A stretch of 64,000 bases of DNA from Nitzschia sp. DOCU1 (taxonomy: Eukaryota; Bacillariophyta; Bacillariophyceae; Bacillariales; Bacillariaceae): contig OX595985.1 in assembly GCA_951394045.1 (NCBI GenBank), positions 310,001-374,000 on the forward strand, in the 5' to 3' direction. Made by a program: the position numbers and the translations under genes. The notes beneath the pieces are model-generated. The model did no database searches. It saw only the letters and a list, made by a program, of their open reading frames with translations, and was not told the origin of the DNA. This document shows, piece by piece, positions 1 through 10,172 of this stretch; within the stretch, counting starts at the first letter, position 1; every line of letters begins with the position of its first letter.

Positions 1-245
1 AATATCATGTCGCATTCGCTCCAACTGAAAAGGCGAACACTAAAATTGCCGTTGTGTGTGAATATCATACATAAATATCCATGGCTGTAATGAATCGTTG
101 AGCGCCAGCAGTCACATGCAAGGTGGGTGGGTGACTCCCCCTCTCAATTTGGCGTGCCGGAAAAAGAATCATTCATCGGCCGCTCACAAAACACGCACAC
201 ATCATTGCTTCTTTGGCAACTCTCAGCATAATATTATCATCGATC

Positions 246-1274
246 ATGGCACCAAACAGTGGAAGAGCAGCCGTCAATGGACGAGGAACAAGTGCTTCCT
301 TGAGAGGAAATGACGAAGGCAGCACAACCAGTCACGGTGTGGTTGCTAGTTTCAGTGGTCATGGTCGAGGCCGAGGAACGGCACAACAAAATCCAAGTGC
401 TGCCTCTGGGGGGTCCCATGGCGGACGAACCGCTGGTGAAAGAGGAATTGGTGGAGGTCGAATGGGTGGAGGTCGAATTGGTGGTGGAGGACGAATTGGT
501 GGTGGAGGACGAATTGGTTGTGGGGGGCAAATTGGTGGAGGAAGCATCGGTGGAGGACGAATTGGTGTCATCATGCCTACATCATCCAGGACTACAAATG
601 CTGCCGAAGCCATGGCGGCCGCAAGGGAAGCTCGTGCTCGTTTTCAGGCTCTTGCTGATGCTCGAGCTAGTGGTTCTACTACTCGACAAGACAGCGCAAT
701 GACGACTCTCAGCACCGCAGCCTCCCCACCATCGCCCTGGCAATATAGCCGTGCCAAAGCTCACCTGAAGGCACGGCTTGAAAACCCAGACGATCCGATC
801 TTCGTCGAGCAATGGAAGCCCGAAAAAGTTTACCAGTCGTCGCCACTCTACCAGCGATATGACAAGAAAAACTTTAAAAACAACTACCGCACACTCCGCT
901 GCGAGGTTGTGAAGCTTCGAAACTGCGTAAACTTCGACCAAGAGGCGTTCGAGAAGGAGAAAGTCGCGTTCCCACGGGGAGCATCAACCAAGCGTGGGTA
1001 TCCCTTCTGGGATACCTCTGATGCCAAGAAAATTTTGGAAGCTGAGCTTGAAGATGAAGACATTGGTGAAGCCGTCAAGAAGATGAAGCCAGCCGAAGTA
1101 TATCTTCGGCATGAGGAGTATAGGGAGTTTCCTCCCGACGTTTTTCGTAATCAGCTCAATCACACAAAGAGCCGCATGAAGCAAGGGGTCTACTGGCAGG
1201 AGAAACGAAACAGGACCGCCCGAAAAGCCCATGAGAGAGAACGAATTGAGTTGGCAGAAGAGGAACAAGAATAG
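246..1274 (+). CDS. Gly-rich hypothetical protein with internal repeat
   Basis: Uninterrupted frame from ATG 246 to a stop at 1274, about 342 aa. The first third is low complexity: GRG runs and a tandem GGGRIGGG-type repeat (about residues 60-110). The rest is charged and helical. Two stretches look like diverged copies of one module, nucleotides roughly 750-905 and 1024-1185: each has AK..L...L, then KP..VY, then Y and an F...L..R ending. I do not recognise the family. It converges on the next gene, whose stop is only about 40 bp away, and the two may travel together as one accessory unit. The frame is open further upstream but has no earlier ATG. The function is unknown; that it is a gene is fairly likely from its length and intact non-repetitive C-terminal half. 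Confidence 0.55.
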   Translation: MAPNSGRAAVNGRGTSASLRGNDEGSTTSHGVVASFSGHGRGRGTAQQNPSAASGGSHGGRTAGERGIGGGRMGGGRIGGGGRIGGGGRIGCGGQIGGGSIGGGRIGVIMPTSSRTTNAAEAMAAAREARARFQALADARASGSTTRQDSAMTTLSTAASPPSPWQYSRAKAHLKARLENPDDPIFVEQWKPEKVYQSSPLYQRYDKKNFKNNYRTLRCEVVKLRNCVNFDQEAFEKEKVAFPRGASTKRGYPFWDTSDAKKILEAELEDEDIGEAVKKMKPAEVYLRHEEYREFPPDVFRNQLNHTKSRMKQGVYWQEKRNRTARKAHERERIELAEEEQE

Positions 1275-1315
1275 AATTACAGTAGCAGTAATACAAGAAT
1301 ACTAGAATAGTGTTA

Positions 1316-2926
1316 CTATTCATCGCTGCTTTCAATAGTACTTTCTTCGGTAGTACCGGTAGTTGCTCTGGTAGCTTGAATCGACTTGTTTGCCGCGATA
1401 TAGGAAACAAGTTGGCTTCGGGTTTTCTCCTTGAGTTGTGCAGTCTTGTCATGCTTGAGACGATCTTTCTTGCTCTTCTCCGCCCCGGTCTGACGGCGCC
1501 AACCAGGAACCAAGACCGGCTTGACGGGAGAGAGAACAAGAACACCGCTCAACGACTCATCCCGCTCTTCAGGTGGCATCACTGCCGAACCAGCATTGGC
1601 AGGTGGAGCCTTCTTTGCTTCCTGCCGTGCAGGAGGCACGGTCGGGGCGATTGGAATTGGAGCCAAAGTCGGGGCTGCCGGGATTTCGATAAGTGCAGCA
1701 GAAACCTGGGCAGGAAGAGCTTGAGACACGACGGAAGGCAAAGTTGGAGCTTTCGGAATGGCTGCACCACTAGCCGAAGTGTCGTTTTGAAGAATAGCAT
1801 GACTATCTGTAAAAGGAAGTACATAAAATATATATGTTAGTACATGAAGTTACAATGTAGGAGTACTTGGCGATCTTCAGCATACAAGCAGCCCGATCCT
1901 CGACTAACCTGTGGAGTCGTCGTCATCAACAACTGCCATTGAGCTCAAAAGCGCAGCAGTTGCATCAACCCCCTTGGTGATTTTGGTAATCTTCTCACGC
2001 TGCTGAGTGTCGAGCGCCATTTCGAAAGCAACACCTGCCATGGGAGCAATATGCGCAACCTCTGTTTCATTCGGGGTGCCAAGCGCAACGATTTCGCTAT
2101 CACCGGTCTTCACCTTGATTCCGTATCCTTTCACCTGAAGGGAGTACTGGTCGTTGCCGCGGACGTCGTCGTTGAACGAGAAGTTGTTGTAAGTAGTTCC
2201 GGAGGGGAACTTCAAAAAAACATCGACTGTATTCGTGATGGCCTTGGTCTTGAGCCCATTGATGAAAGCTACATGGCTCTTCTCGGTGTTGGCGCAAATT
2301 TCCTTCTCACTGTTCAAAGTGATTTGTGCATTGACCTTGGCGGTAGAGTTGACGTTAGCCATCCACTTGGGCACGGTAGCCATGGTGTAGCGCATGCCAC
2401 TACCATCGGGGGCAAGCCTGCCTTTTGCCACCTTGAAGTCTTTCGGATCTTGGAGCGGGATCTTGATGCAAAGCTTCATCTTCTGGACTCCTTTTGAGTC
2501 CGTGGCCTCGTTCAGGGTCGCCATGATCCCGAAAGCACACGCGTCATCGGGAACGATCTTGATGGTCACCAAGTTTTCAATCGGGATTTCGCCATCGCCG
2601 CCAGACAAGCTACTGACAGTCGACGTCATGGTGGGAACTTGTGGTGATGCTACCGGTAGAGGAGAGGAGTCTTGTGGTTTTCTGCCGTAGCGGATTTCAA
2701 GGGCAGAATTCAGGACAGATGAGTTTCGTTGGAGAAAATCGCGACGTCGTTGAGCTTGTCGACGTTCCGGAGATCTTGGCAATCCGAAAAGCTGAGGCTT
2801 CTCGTCACAAATATCCTTGAATGACTTCCCCTGTGGAGGACTTACAACGAAATCGACAATGGCCGACTCTAGATCAGAAGGTAGTGAAGTTTGGCCTCTT
2901 TGGTGATAAGTTCTTCTCGTCGGCAT
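1316..2926 (-). CDS. Two-exon hypothetical protein, 502 aa
   Basis: Exon 1 runs 2926-1909 and exon 2 runs 1806-1316. The intron (1908-1807, 102 bp) has a GGTTAG donor and a TTTTACAG acceptor, and splicing joins DDDDST to DSHAILQ in phase 1. Without splicing the frame stops at 1904. The N-terminal 80 residues are basic (RRQAQRRRDF), the middle is a non-repetitive domain of mixed alpha/beta character rich in K, V and I, and the C-terminal exon is Ala/Pro-rich followed by a lysine-rich helix and an acidic tail. No known family is recognised. ATG 2926 is the first in frame. It lies tail-to-tail with the Gly-rich gene and close to the Harbinger-type transposase, so it could be mobile-element cargo, but nothing proves that. 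Confidence 0.55.
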
Positions 2927-3004
2927 GTGGCTCAGAAAATGAGGGTGTTGTGATCGGGTGATGATCACAATCTATCGTTCCACCAACGGCCGTGTGTACC
3001 ATTA

Positions 3005-3128
3005 CACGTAGAAGTCGACGTGGGCCGACACGACTGAATTGGGCGCGGTCCCATTGAAAACCGGCGCACGTAGAAGTCGACGCGGGCCGACACGACTGAA
3101 TTGGGCGCGGTCCCATTGAAAACCGGCG
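3005..3128. repeat. 62-bp tandem duplication (2 copies)
   Basis: Copies 3005-3066 and 3067-3128 are almost identical; the one visible difference is GACGTGGG versus GACGCGGG. Each begins CACGTAGAAGTCGACG and ends CCATTGAAAACCGGCG. They lie in the 5' flank of the hypothetical gene transcribed leftwards from 2926. Confidence 0.9.
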
Positions 3129-3461
3129 CGCACATCACCCGTGGTTGTAATTTTCTCATCGCACAGTGCTGCGCGGCCCGCCGTGGCAAAGATACAGTCA
3201 GTGCGAAGCACCGTAATATTTGCTTTTGTTTTATTTTGTGTTACACGAGACTTCAAACCAAAGGAGTGGTTGCAGTTTTCGCCATGCTGAGTTGATGTGC
3301 TACCTTAGCCATGGATACAGGTAGCTGCCTCCACGACAGGCACTACTATGTGTACTATGGCCACAGCAACTACCGGCGGGTATTCGTACCGGGACAAGTA
3401 CCTAGGTAGAATAGTAGTAGTAGCAAGTGGTCCTAGCTAGTAGTAGTAGTTAGCAGTATCA
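3129..3461. other. Intergenic, no gene seen
   Basis: No credible coding frame. It contains runs of the TAG/TAGTAG type near 3410-3455, just beyond the stop codon of the transposase gene. Confidence 0.6.
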
Positions 3462-4802
3462 CTATACTTCGAAGAGGCCATGACCGTTCTCTAGGTCGTA
3501 CTGGCAGGCCACACAGACGGCCTCGAAGGCTCGTTTGTGTTCGTGCAGGTCCGGGCTCAGATTATGGCGGAAAGGGTTGGCTAGAACGCCGAACTTCTTC
3601 AAACGGCTGTTGAAGGTCTCATGGCGAGCCTTGACCCGGCCTTTGAAGCGCTTCACCTCGGCCGAGTCTTCCTGCCGAGTTACCGACACCTTGTTGGGCT
3701 CGCCTTTGTAGCCAGAGTCGCCAATTCCACGATTGTCATCAGGGATCTGAAAGATGAGAGCGTCGGGGTCCTTCTCTTCATCCTTCTTCCCACCACGAAA
3801 TGTAGTGATATCGTGTTGGGATGCCTCAAATGGACCCCTGACCCAGACGAGAGCATCTCGTCTGATCGCTATGGCAATCTCGTAGGTCAAGCCCGCAGCG
3901 TTCTTCTTGTGCGAGAACCATTTCGAGCTGGGATCTCTCCGAGGTTCGTAGATCTGGCAATGGGTGCCGTCAATCGAGATCCAAAAGATCTCGTCCTCCT
4001 GAAAGCCATCGAAACGAATCTTGAGTTCAGCCATGACCTGAACCCATCGACAATTCGCTTTCACTTTTCTCCGAATAGTCTTCTCGTCCAGACCCCATGT
4101 CCCGGCGTTCTGTTCCTCCGTGCCATAGCACTTCAGCCAGTGCATTCCCATCAGGGAATCCTTGAGGTTGATTTTTGCCGGGCGTTGTTGCAAATTTTCT
4201 CCAGTGGTTCGTTCTTCCAAAAGACCGATGTTGTTGCGTAGATCGTTATAGAGCGCTGTCATGCCTTCTGGCGAAATGCCATAGTGGCCGACAAAGCGTC
4301 TATACAGCGTTTTGACACGAACATTCTGGCGACCAAGATGGAAGCCAACAAACTTCAATCCTTCTCGGATTGTTTGTTCGACCGTCGTGTGCTCATCGTT
4401 GTTGTCTGCGTTGGCTGGAGCGGGAGGATCAACATTGGCTCCTGGTGGTTGAAGACCACCGTTGCCACCATTGCCACGACCATTGACGTGCCCACGACCA
4501 TTGACATGATGGCCACGTCCGTTGACACGACCACGACCATTGTTGTCATGTTGCTGTCCGGCTGCTGGTTGAGGACCAGCAAACCGGCCACCTGCACGCG
4601 GTCCCCTGCCCCCCCTATTGAAATCATTTGCCGCGAAAGCTCGGGCTTGGCCTCCTCTTCCAGCATCGGCATTGGCTCGGCCCCTCCCAGCATTGACAGT
4701 GGCAGTTCGGCCCGGCATCCCAGCATCACCAGCACGCCCCCCTCTCCCAGCAGCAGGATTAGCTGCTCTTCCACCACCACGTCTACCGCTGGGAACTCGC
4801 AT
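3462..4802 (-). CDS. PIF/Harbinger-type (HARBI1-like) DDE transposase
   Basis: A 446-aa protein from ATG 4802. The first 130 residues are an Arg/Gly/Asn-rich RGG-like tail (GRG, NGRGH repeats). The C-terminal half matches the DDE_Tnp_4 nuclease fold of PIF/Harbinger transposases. The first catalytic Asp is in SIDGTHC (about residue 280), the second in GDSGYKG (about 360), and the Glu in ARHETFNSRLKKF (about 400), with the expected spacing. The frame is intact. Harbinger elements normally also encode a Myb/SANT DNA-binding partner; none is recognised here, although the unknown genes at 246-2926 are candidates for cargo or partner. Terminal inverted repeats could not be identified by eye, so the element ends are undefined. 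Confidence 0.85.
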   Translation of the reverse strand: MRVPSGRRGGGRAANPAAGRGGRAGDAGMPGRTATVNAGRGRANADAGRGGQARAFAANDFNRGGRGPRAGGRFAGPQPAAGQQHDNNGRGRVNGRGHHVNGRGHVNGRGNGGNGGLQPPGANVDPPAPANADNNDEHTTVEQTIREGLKFVGFHLGRQNVRVKTLYRRFVGHYGISPEGMTALYNDLRNNIGLLEERTTGENLQQRPAKINLKDSLMGMHWLKCYGTEEQNAGTWGLDEKTIRRKVKANCRWVQVMAELKIRFDGFQEDEIFWISIDGTHCQIYEPRRDPSSKWFSHKKNAAGLTYEIAIAIRRDALVWVRGPFEASQHDITTFRGGKKDEEKDPDALIFQIPDDNRGIGDSGYKGEPNKVSVTRQEDSAEVKRFKGRVKARHETFNSRLKKFGVLANPFRHNLSPDLHEHKRAFEAVCVACQYDLENGHGLFEV

Positions 4803-5010
4803 GCTACCAGCAACTTGGCATGTCTCGAGCCATGGTGCAATTTATTTGAGAAAAGTGGAGTTTGAGAAAAAATATGCACGTGATGCGCAAAAGAAAGGGA
4901 TTCGTTTTTGCGGGTTTGGCGCGGCAAGGCAACGGCATTCTTGGTGGGCCGGCCCACCAGATGCAGATGTTCGTTGGTGTGTTCGCCTTGAACAAGGGAA
5001 CACAGAAATT

Positions 5011-5127
5011 GTCTTATGATCATAAGACAAAATCGTAAGACATGTCTTATGATCATAAGACAAAATCGTAAGACATGTCTTATGATCATAAGACAAAATC
5101 ATAAGACATGTCTTATGATCATAAGAC
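5011..5127. repeat. 33-bp palindromic tandem array
   Basis: Three and a half copies of a 33-bp unit start at 5011, 5044, 5077 and 5110. Each unit contains the perfect 18-bp palindrome GTCTTATGATCATAAGAC. At the junctions a second palindrome, TAAGACATGTCTTA, forms. Only the short AAAATC(G/A) spacer is non-palindromic. It lies about 210 bp upstream of the transposase start. Confidence 0.95.
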
Positions 5128-5222
5128 AATTTATCGGGGGAAACATTCCCCAACTTCGATTTATGGGGATAATATCACGAGTTCCACGAGCTCTTCGGAA
5201 TTCGGCGATATGTCCGCAGACT

Positions 5223-5723
5223 CCTGGGGGGGGTGTGGGGGGGGGGATTCAACCGGTCATTTTTTAGGTCGCGTTTTCGTTTTTACTAAGCCCTCACTTA
5301 GAGAAGAAAAAATATCAGTGCACTTTTATTTATTGAGTTGCACTTTTTGGAGGCAAGGCATCCTCGCCGGCATCCTCGCATTAGTTACAGAAATGGATGA
5401 CTTTTGCTGTCGTAATCTACTTTGGGTTAAATAAAGTATGACTTTGGTTGTCGTGAGCTGCGTCAAAGACGTCGCTCGGACAGGATTTGTGGAGAGAACA
5501 AAAAGGTGCTTGCGATTTTGATGGTACAAAAATAGAGTGCGCAGTAGTGCTGCACATTTTGGCTGCGCATTAGGTGCGCTTCCTATTTACTATACATCTT
5601 CATCGTCTGAATCGTCGTCGTCTTCGTCGTCTTCTTCGTCGTTCGAATCATCATTCTCTTCGTCGTCCTCAATGTCGTCGGCCAAGATTGACTGTCGTAG
5701 TCTTGTCATCATATTCAAATATT
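5223..5723. repeat. Left copy of ~500-bp direct repeat
   Basis: It begins with a G-rich run (CCTG followed by G8-TGTG-G10) and continues through the 3' flank and acidic C-terminus of the helicase fragment. It matches 6754-7271 closely with small indels. The two copies are spaced about 1,531 bp, so helicase plus flank was tandemly duplicated and the second unit truncated. Confidence 0.9.
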
Positions 5724-6753
5724 CTTCGTCAGGCTGAAAAGAGATATTGTCGGGCAAGGCAGAGGAGAGGAAAATGCCACTTAGTGTACGAACTCTGGAA
5801 AGGACGACATAGGCCCAGTTTCGCATCCGACACCAATCAACTACGACCAGATTGTCGACAGATTTGCCTTGTAGTTTGTGGACCGTAGTAGCGTAATTTA
5901 TCACGGCTGGAAAGTGAACCAGATCGATTGCCAAATCCTCTCTTTTCTTGTTGCTTGGGTCAGTACTGCAAGGATATTGGACCTTCATCGTTTTCGATCT
6001 CGGATATAGTTTGAAGATGCCTTCGAATGATGGGGAGTGCATTTTGTCGAAGCGCAACACAATATGATCAACATCATCAATAGCCACCGTATTGACCCAT
6101 CGGCCATGCACTTTCATTGGTTTTACCTGCGCATTGGGCTTGAGTACCGCTTTTTGGAATGCGCAGCAGGTTCCATTTGCGACTCCGAGTTTCACCGTTA
6201 TATTCTCGCTCACCATCATTTCGCATCCGTGGAAAAGTGCCAGAAATGGATCTGCTTTGTAGGTTCTATTGGTGATGTGTGCATCGGAACACCTTTCCCA
6301 CAACAATTTATGATGAAGCGGACTGAGAGTTCGCTTATTGACTGACCATTTGCCGGTACCTCGAATAATGATGGCGCCTTCTGGGATAGGATCCCCGCGC
6401 TGAGATGAGTGAAACTGATTGAGGTACGTGCGGAAAACACTGGCGTTGATTTCAGAGCGTTTCTGGTTGGTGAATACGGCATATCGCGCATCCAAATTCT
6501 GAGGAATTTCTAGATTGTTGGGGTATATTTCTCGTTCGCGTAATAGGGTGCGCAGGAGTGCATCATCACCATCTCGTGCTTTACTCATTGCTTCGCCCAA
6601 AAGAGGATCGTCCTTATATCTGTGCGTTCCATCTAGTTCCACCATTTGATTCAAGCAAAGCTCCCACAATGGACTTGGCTCTCCCTTGAAGATGGGTTCA
6701 CCGCCAATTCCATCCAATTGGCAGAAATCGCCAATCCGAGGCCACTCGCTATA
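5590..6753 (-). pseudogene. PIF1-like SF1 helicase, C-terminal half only
   Basis: The frame is open for about 390 codons with no ATG at its 5' end; it runs straight out of the poly-G junction at 6754-6780. The readable part starts at helicase motif III (GDFCQL) and goes through motif V (NYATTVHKLQGKSVDNLVV) and motif VI (AYVVLSRVRTLSGIFL). It ends in an Asp/Glu-rich tail encoded by GTC/TTC repeats. Motifs I (Walker A), Ia and II are absent, so the fragment cannot be an active ATPase. Relatives include cellular Pif1/RecD-type helicases and the helicase part of Helitrons; the Rep nuclease that would prove a Helitron is not present. The truncation coincides exactly with the border of the direct repeat, so the break came from the duplication. 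Confidence 0.8.
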
Positions 6754-7271
6754 CCTGGGGGGGGGTGTGGGGGGGGGGGGATTCAACCGGTCATTTTTTA
6801 GGTCGCGTTTTCGTTTTTACTAAGCCCTCACTTAGAGAAGAAAAATTATCAGAGTACTTTTATTTATGGAATTTAACTTTTTGGAGGCAAGGCATCCTCG
6901 CCGGCATCCTCGCATTAGTTACAGAAATGGATGACTTTTGCTGTGGTAATCTACTTTGGGTTAAATAAAGTATGACTTTGGTTGTCATGAGCTGCGTCAA
7001 AGACGTCGCTGCTCGGACAGGATTGTGGAGAGAACAAAAAGGTGCTTGTGATTTTGATGGTAAAAAATAGAGTGCGCAGTAGTGCTGCACATTTTGGCTG
7101 CGCATCAGGTGCGCTTCCTATTTACTATATCTACCGTTTCTAAATCTTCGTCGTCTGAATCGTCGTCCTCTTCGTCGTCTTCTTCGTCGTCCGAACCATC
7201 GTTCTCTTCGTCGTCCTCAATGTCGTCGGCCAAGATTGACTGTCGTAGTCTTGTCATCATGTTCAAATATT
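6754..7271. repeat. Right copy of ~500-bp direct repeat
   Basis: Matches 5223-5723, starting with the same G-run and ending at CAAATATT. Similarity stops abruptly at 7271, inside what was helicase coding sequence. Confidence 0.9.
7124..7271 (-). pseudogene. Helicase C-terminal tail fragment
   Basis: The second copy of the acidic tail of the PIF1-like helicase (reads MTRLRQSILADDIEDDEE on the minus strand), cut off after about 50 codons at the end of the direct repeat. Nothing upstream restores a helicase frame. Confidence 0.75.
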
Positions 7272-7333
7272 ATATTCATTCTTGTTGTGTCGACGAAAGC
7301 TTGTTGTTCTTCGAAGGTAGCTGGTTTGTTTCT

Positions 7334-7930
7334 GATCCACCCAAATTGTTGTAGGCCCAGTTTCGCATATTTGCGCTATCTTTCAATTCTGTGCGCAGTT
7401 ATTTAATGTTGCGGATTCTTTGCCCAATAGCCATGTCAAGGGCATCTGCCGCATTTACATTCCTTAATTTTCAAAATACGTATATTCAATTCGCTGCTGT
7501 TGAGGATTTCTAGCCATTTCAAACGGCGCATCCGGCATGACACGCATAACGTGCGTGAAGCCCACATTTTGTCTGATCCACCCAAATTGTTGTAGGCCCA
7601 GTTTCGCATATTTGCGCTATCTTTCAATTCTGTGCGCAGTTATTTAATGTTGCGGATTCTTTGCCCAATAGCCATGTCAAGGGGCATCTGCCGCATTTAC
7701 ATTCCTTAATTTTCAAAATACGTATATTCAATTCGCTGCTGTTGAGGATTTCTAGCCATTTCAAACGGCGCATGCGGCATGACACGCATAACGTGCGTGA
7801 AGCCCACATTTTGTGTGGTGCAATACGTATATTCAATGCACTGTTGTTGACAATTTCTAGCCATTTCAAATGGCGCGTGCGGCATGACACATAACGTAGG
7901 TAAAGCCCACATTTTGCGTGGTGCAACATT
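7334..7930. repeat. 241-bp tandem repeats, 2 copies plus diverged part
   Basis: The sequence starting GATCCACCCAAATTG at 7334 recurs at 7575 (period 241). A shortened, more diverged third piece occupies about 7814-7930. Each full unit carries GCCCAGTTTCGCAT, which also occurs at the helicase motif VI region (RMRNWAY, near 5815-5835), so the monomer may derive partly from helicase sequence. No coding function is evident. Confidence 0.85.
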
Positions 7931-9980
7931 ATGTGTACCCTGGTATGACAAAACCTTGCTTTGGCTAATAGCCTTATTTGTTTAACTACGTGCGATCATT
8001 CTCAAAAGACGAAGGGTCACTGGTTGGTCCGTCATCGTGAATAATACGACACAACTACTGCCGGTATATTACTCCTTCGCAGTGTCGCCAATTTCTGCCT
8101 TGTATCATTCATACGATTCTTCTATTGTGCATATTCTGTGCACCAATGCACTTGCGTTTGGTGTCAACTGCGCATTTGGTTTTGATGGTGCTCGAATGCC
8201 CAGCCATTGACTTAGTGCCGCCGGTCACCGCGGCACCAAAAACGAGGACAGCAGACGACAAATAGCAGTGTGGATACCAGTAGTAGCTACTGCGGCATTG
8301 TGATAATAAGAGTTTGTATGGGGCAGCATGTTAGCCCTGGCCCAATCCGTTGTGCACCACGAAGATGGAAAAATTCCATTTATCCCCTGTTCTTCTTCGT
8401 ACTAGATGCTCTGGATGCTCTCGTCGTCATCACTGATTGTTCGCTGTCCACCCGATCCAAACTAGTTGTTATTCTATCCTGCGATATCCTCGCCATGTGC
8501 TTGCTAGGATGAATAGAGAGGCTGAAACTACTGCGCAGTCTTTTGCTGTAGGTTGGTTTCTAAATAATACGCTGCGCAGCCTTATTCTACCAGCTCTTTA
8601 TCTGCCACTTGGTACGCGTACTCGTAACTCAATAGAGTCAAGCACTTGGTCGGGGCTTTACAATAGGGGGTACCTACATACATACCCATTACCCCTCTTC
8701 CATTCCCTTCCACATTCACACTGACCGCAGTAATGGGTGCGGTGAACGTGGTTTCTACATAAGTGTCCTTCGACACGCCTGCACGGCCACCAGCCTCCAG
8801 CACATAGGCCGAGCCCACCTTGCAATTCATTTCGTTTCACTGACTGTCTGTCTTCGCCCGTTGTGCGCGGTACTGTACGCGCGGCCCATCAGCGGTCATC
8901 GGAATCGAACGATCGAAAGATCCAAGAGATGTGCAGAGCATCTCATAAAGCGATCATGTTACAAGGAGAGCAAACCTTCCATCTTTCTACGTGGTGTCCT
9001 TCTGTATCGCCGATACGTCAAAGACAAAGTCACAAGTGGAGGCAAGCAGCCATGTGGTTTGTGTGATGAACTGGTGGGGCTGATGGTGGCGTCAGTAGTA
9101 GGAGTGACGATCGATGCCACCACGATGAAATGATTCCACCATGGCAGGCCAAGCGATCCAACGATGCAATTACCGGGAGGCCATTGAATTATATCGAGTC
9201 GCACTGATCTAAATGGGACTCCTTCAGTGGTAGAACTTCTTGGCAATGCGTTTGCAATCAAGGCGTGGTACCAATACAATCAGTCATCAGCCGCACTTAT
9301 CCCTGCAACGTGGTGGTTCAAGTGAACCAAGCGACGGGCCTGGCCGACTCCTATTATTGGGCGCCGATACCGGAATGGTGCAATACGAACGGATCCAGTA
9401 TGCTGATTCCCTCTTCTACCACTCCGATACGCAAATGAAGTGGGCCTTTCGGCACTTGTAGGCTACCTAGGCGTCATTTGGTTCGCAGGCTTCGTCCCAA
9501 GAATTCCACGATCGTCTCAATGCCGCGATTGTAATCAATTTCAAGCGGCATCTGCGGTATTCAAGTTGCATTGTTTTCAAAGTACGTGGATTCAGCAGCC
9601 ATCGACTTGTTGAGCAGGTCGGCTGGTTTCAACTCATTGTGGAAACGATTTGATTCAGGCAAGAGAGCACTTGCATTACAGGTATCAGCAATGGTTTGAA
9701 GAGGTCATAGAATGCCACGAAGAAGCGTTGGATGTACTCGAGCAGCAAGCACATGAAGATTGGACTGTTATGCTTCACAATATTCCCGGAGTTACCGGTA
9801 GTTGACCGGGCACGTTTGCGTCTTTTCCACGAGTGCCATTTCTTGCGGAGTTGAAAACGTTGCAAGTCTACAGCTGTAGAGGAGCTCTTTTTTCTCAAAT
9901 GAACTACTAGCCGGTAATATTTTCGCTGCTTTAATAGTACTAGATCGTGGGATACAACACAACGGCTAGAATGTATAGGG
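7931..9980. other. Gene-poor stretch
   Basis: I see no protein gene, RNA gene or clear mobile element. Open frames are all shorter than about 110 codons and lack recognisable domains. One TACCGGTA octamer lies at 9793. Confidence 0.5.
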
Positions 9981-10172
9981 TACTGCTACTAATACTGACA
10001 TTTTGATGCCCTCTAGCTGTAACTGGCATTGTAAACACTGGAACTGGCGTCGGGGCCGGTGTGGCCCAGTAGAGGTCGTACTGCTACTGACATTATGGTG
10101 CCCTAGCTGTAACTGGCATTGTAAACACTGGCACTGGCGTCGGGGCCGGTGTAGACCAGTAGAGGTCCGGCT
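9981..10172. repeat. ~95-bp duplication at 3' end of LRR gene
   Basis: Two similar copies (9981-10078 and 10079-10172) share CTAGCTGTAACTGGCATT, GTAAACACTGG and GGCGTCGGGGCCGGTGT. The right copy encodes the last codons of the LRR protein, so the left copy is a duplicated gene end lying just past the stop. Confidence 0.85.

Noticed and set aside
310..702. Alternative 130-codon frame inside the Gly-rich gene
   Set aside because: It consists of the same tandem repeat read in another frame (EDELVVEDELVV) and ends early.
4355..5089. A 244-codon frame opposite or upstream of the transposase start
   Set aside because: It is a shadow of the GC-rich RGG-coding region and the palindromic array (repeated MIIRHVLRFCL).
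5011..5127. CRISPR-like array of palindromic repeats
   Set aside because: The units are head-to-tail without unique spacers, and the genome is eukaryotic; it is an ordinary tandem array of palindromes.
5590..6753. Helitron
   Set aside because: Only the C-terminal helicase half is present; there is no Rep/HUH motif and no CTRR end with hairpin could be supported.
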